In this document: one piece after another, positions 5,130-6,180 of the stretch
Numbering within the stretch: position 1 is the first letter of the stretch
Layout of the letters: every line of letters begins with the position of its first letter
Source of the DNA: Dyella_B sp035508595
GTDB taxonomy: Bacteria > Pseudomonadota > Gammaproteobacteria > Xanthomonadales > Rhodanobacteraceae
DNA length: 6,180 bases
Assembly (NCBI GenBank): GCA_035508595.1
Contig: DATJMR010000190.1
Coordinates: 1-6,180 of the forward strand
Reading direction: 5' to 3'
Translations under genes and position numbers: made by a program
Notes under the pieces: model-generated
The model's input: the letters and a program-made list of their open reading frames with translations, nothing else
Told to the model about the DNA's origin: nothing
The model's database searches: none

Positions 5130-6180
5130 ATGAACGAACTCGTCTATAGGAACGAGACGACGTTGCGCACGATCGCGCTGGTGTTGTCCATCGTCATCTG
5201 GTTGGTGCTGCTGTTCGGCACCTTCGGCGCTCTGCTGATTTACATTCTGATTTTCGCGCTCTTTGCCTTAGTCGCGCACTCCGCGCTTATTGCGCATCTT
5301 CGCGGCAACGCCATCCGCATTACGCCAAAACAAATGCCGGATTTATGCCAGCGCATTTATCGATGCGCACGTAAATTGAATATGGACCAAGTTCCGGAAG
5401 CTTATCTGGTCAACGGCAACGGCGTGCTCAATGCCTTCGCCACGCGCTTTCTCGGCCGCAATTTCGTCGTACTGTTGTCGGACGTGGTCGACAGCATGGA
5501 GGACCGCCCCGGCGCTCTGGATTTCTATATCGGTCACGAGTTGGGCCATCTGCGCCGGCACCATCTGACGTGGTCGAAAATCCTGGCACCGGCGCTTTTT
5601 CTGCCGTTGATCGGCGCCGCTTATTCGCGCGCACGCGAATACACCTGCGATCGGCATGGCTTGGCCGTTTGCGAAAATCCGGAAGATGCCCAGTACGGAT
5701 TGGTCGCTCTGGCGGCCGGCAAGCGACGCTGGCGTACCGTCGATCTGGAGGAATACAGCAAGAGCGCCGCGACGACGCCCGGCTTCTGGATGTCGTTGCA
5801 CGAACTGGTGGGCGACTATCCATGGCTAAGCAAGCGCCATGCGTGGATGCGCGCGATGGCCGAACACCGCATGCCAAAGCTGGGGCGTCGCAATCCGTTT
5901 GCATACGTCATCAGCATCTTGCTGCCGCGCGTCCCTGGACTGGGCATTGGCGGCGGCGTGGTCGTGGTGGCTTACATCGCCATTCTTGCAGCCATTGCGA
6001 TTCCCGCTTACCAGAATTATCTGGAACGCGCCGCCTTGACGACCGCAATGACCGATAGCGCGCCCTATCGGCAAGCCATCGCGCAATTCGGCGTCAGCCG
6101 CCAGCAATGGCCGACAACCATGGAACAGGTCGGCATGACCACGTTTGCAGGCGACCGCAGCGTTGCCACCATCGACCTTG
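5130..6180 (+). CDS. M48-family zinc metallopeptidase fused to a pilin-like C-terminal module (3' end beyond window)
   Basis: From the ATG at 5130 the frame is open for 350 codons to the window edge, so the C-terminus is missing. Residues about 14-52 are strongly hydrophobic and long enough for a two-helix membrane hairpin, followed by a basic stretch (HLRGNAIR) that suggests a cytoplasmic catalytic domain, as in HtpX-like proteases. The zinc site is HELGH (His136, Glu137, His140), with the third ligand Glu170 in REYTCDRHG (Asp174 four residues on), which is the M48 signature. Family members degrade or process membrane and misfolded proteins; the substrate here is unknown. After a basic linker (PKLGRRNPF, 249-257) comes a second hydrophobic region (about 270-292) reading VVVVAYIAILAAIAIPAYQNY, very close to the conserved N-terminal helix of type IV pilins, and then a pilin-like start of a globular domain. 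Predicted topology is N-in, hairpin, cytoplasmic protease, third helix, periplasmic pilin-like domain. The start is supported by AGGGGA seven bases upstream. Confidence 0.9.
   Translation, partial: MNELVYRNETTLRTIALVLSIVIWLVLLFGTFGALLIYILIFALFALVAHSALIAHLRGNAIRITPKQMPDLCQRIYRCARKLNMDQVPEAYLVNGNGVLNAFATRFLGRNFVVLLSDVVDSMEDRPGALDFYIGHELGHLRRHHLTWSKILAPALFLPLIGAAYSRAREYTCDRHGLAVCENPEDAQYGLVALAAGKRRWRTVDLEEYSKSAATTPGFWMSLHELVGDYPWLSKRHAWMRAMAEHRMPKLGRRNPFAYVISILLPRVPGLGIGGGVVVVAYIAILAAIAIPAYQNYLERAALTTAMTDSAPYRQAIAQFGVSRQQWPTTMEQVGMTTFAGDRSVATIDL
5937..6179 (+). other. Pilin-like helix and head domain inside the M48 protein
   Basis: Codons 270-350 of the metallopeptidase gene. The segment AILAAIAIPAYQNYLERA (284-301) matches positions 14 to about 31 of type IV pilins, including Pro22 and the AYQxY that follows. 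Aligned backwards, Gly270 falls at the prepilin -1 position, Leu271 at +1, and Gly275 where pilins have Glu5. The following residues (ALTTAM, YRQAIAQF, then QQWPTTMEQVG) have the helix-then-WP/FP pattern seen after the helix in pilins. The domain is truncated by the window edge. The similarity is judged by eye. Confidence 0.72.

Overview
The window looks like an ordinary stretch of chromosome from a moderately GC-rich Gram-negative proteobacterium. My best guess is a gammaproteobacterium of the Xanthomonadales type (Rhodanobacteraceae or Xanthomonadaceae). That rests on general gene flavour (a Tat-exported flavoprotein, a proteobacterial-type glycerol kinase, a pilin-like module) and is an inference. 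I see no insertion sequence, CRISPR array, tRNA, rRNA or phage gene.

Layout: two genes run leftwards in the first 2.56 kb and three run rightwards in the rest. On the minus strand, a ketopantoate reductase family protein (2556-1627) is followed after 123 bp by a Tat-exported, probably bicovalent FAD-linked oxidase (1503 to the left edge, C-terminus cut off). A non-coding divergent region of 335 bp (2557-2891) holds a plausible leftward promoter and a perfect 7-bp hairpin. On the plus strand come a small secreted protein of unknown function (2892-3455), glycerol kinase GlpK (3539-5041) and an M48-type zinc metallopeptidase (5130 to the right edge, C-terminus cut off).

The most interesting item is the last gene. 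After a normal membrane-anchored M48 protease (two N-terminal membrane helices, HELGH, downstream glutamate ligand), the same uninterrupted frame runs into a segment that closely resembles the conserved N-terminal helix of a type IV pilin plus the start of a pilin-like head. The pilin Glu5 is replaced by Gly, so the helix probably serves as a third membrane anchor presenting a pilin-like domain in the periplasm, rather than as an assembled pilin. Its short leader carries a 7-bp GC-rich hairpin just upstream of the ribosome binding site, near a predicted transcription start.

The genes do not form one obvious pathway. GlpK channels glycerol to glycerol 3-phosphate but has no glpF or glpD beside it here. 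The reductase is not next to panB, panC or panD. The flavoprotein and the small secreted protein both act outside the cytoplasm. Two further oddities are a Gly-to-Ala change at the nucleotide-binding DGG motif of GlpK and a compact Cys/His cluster in the small secreted protein.
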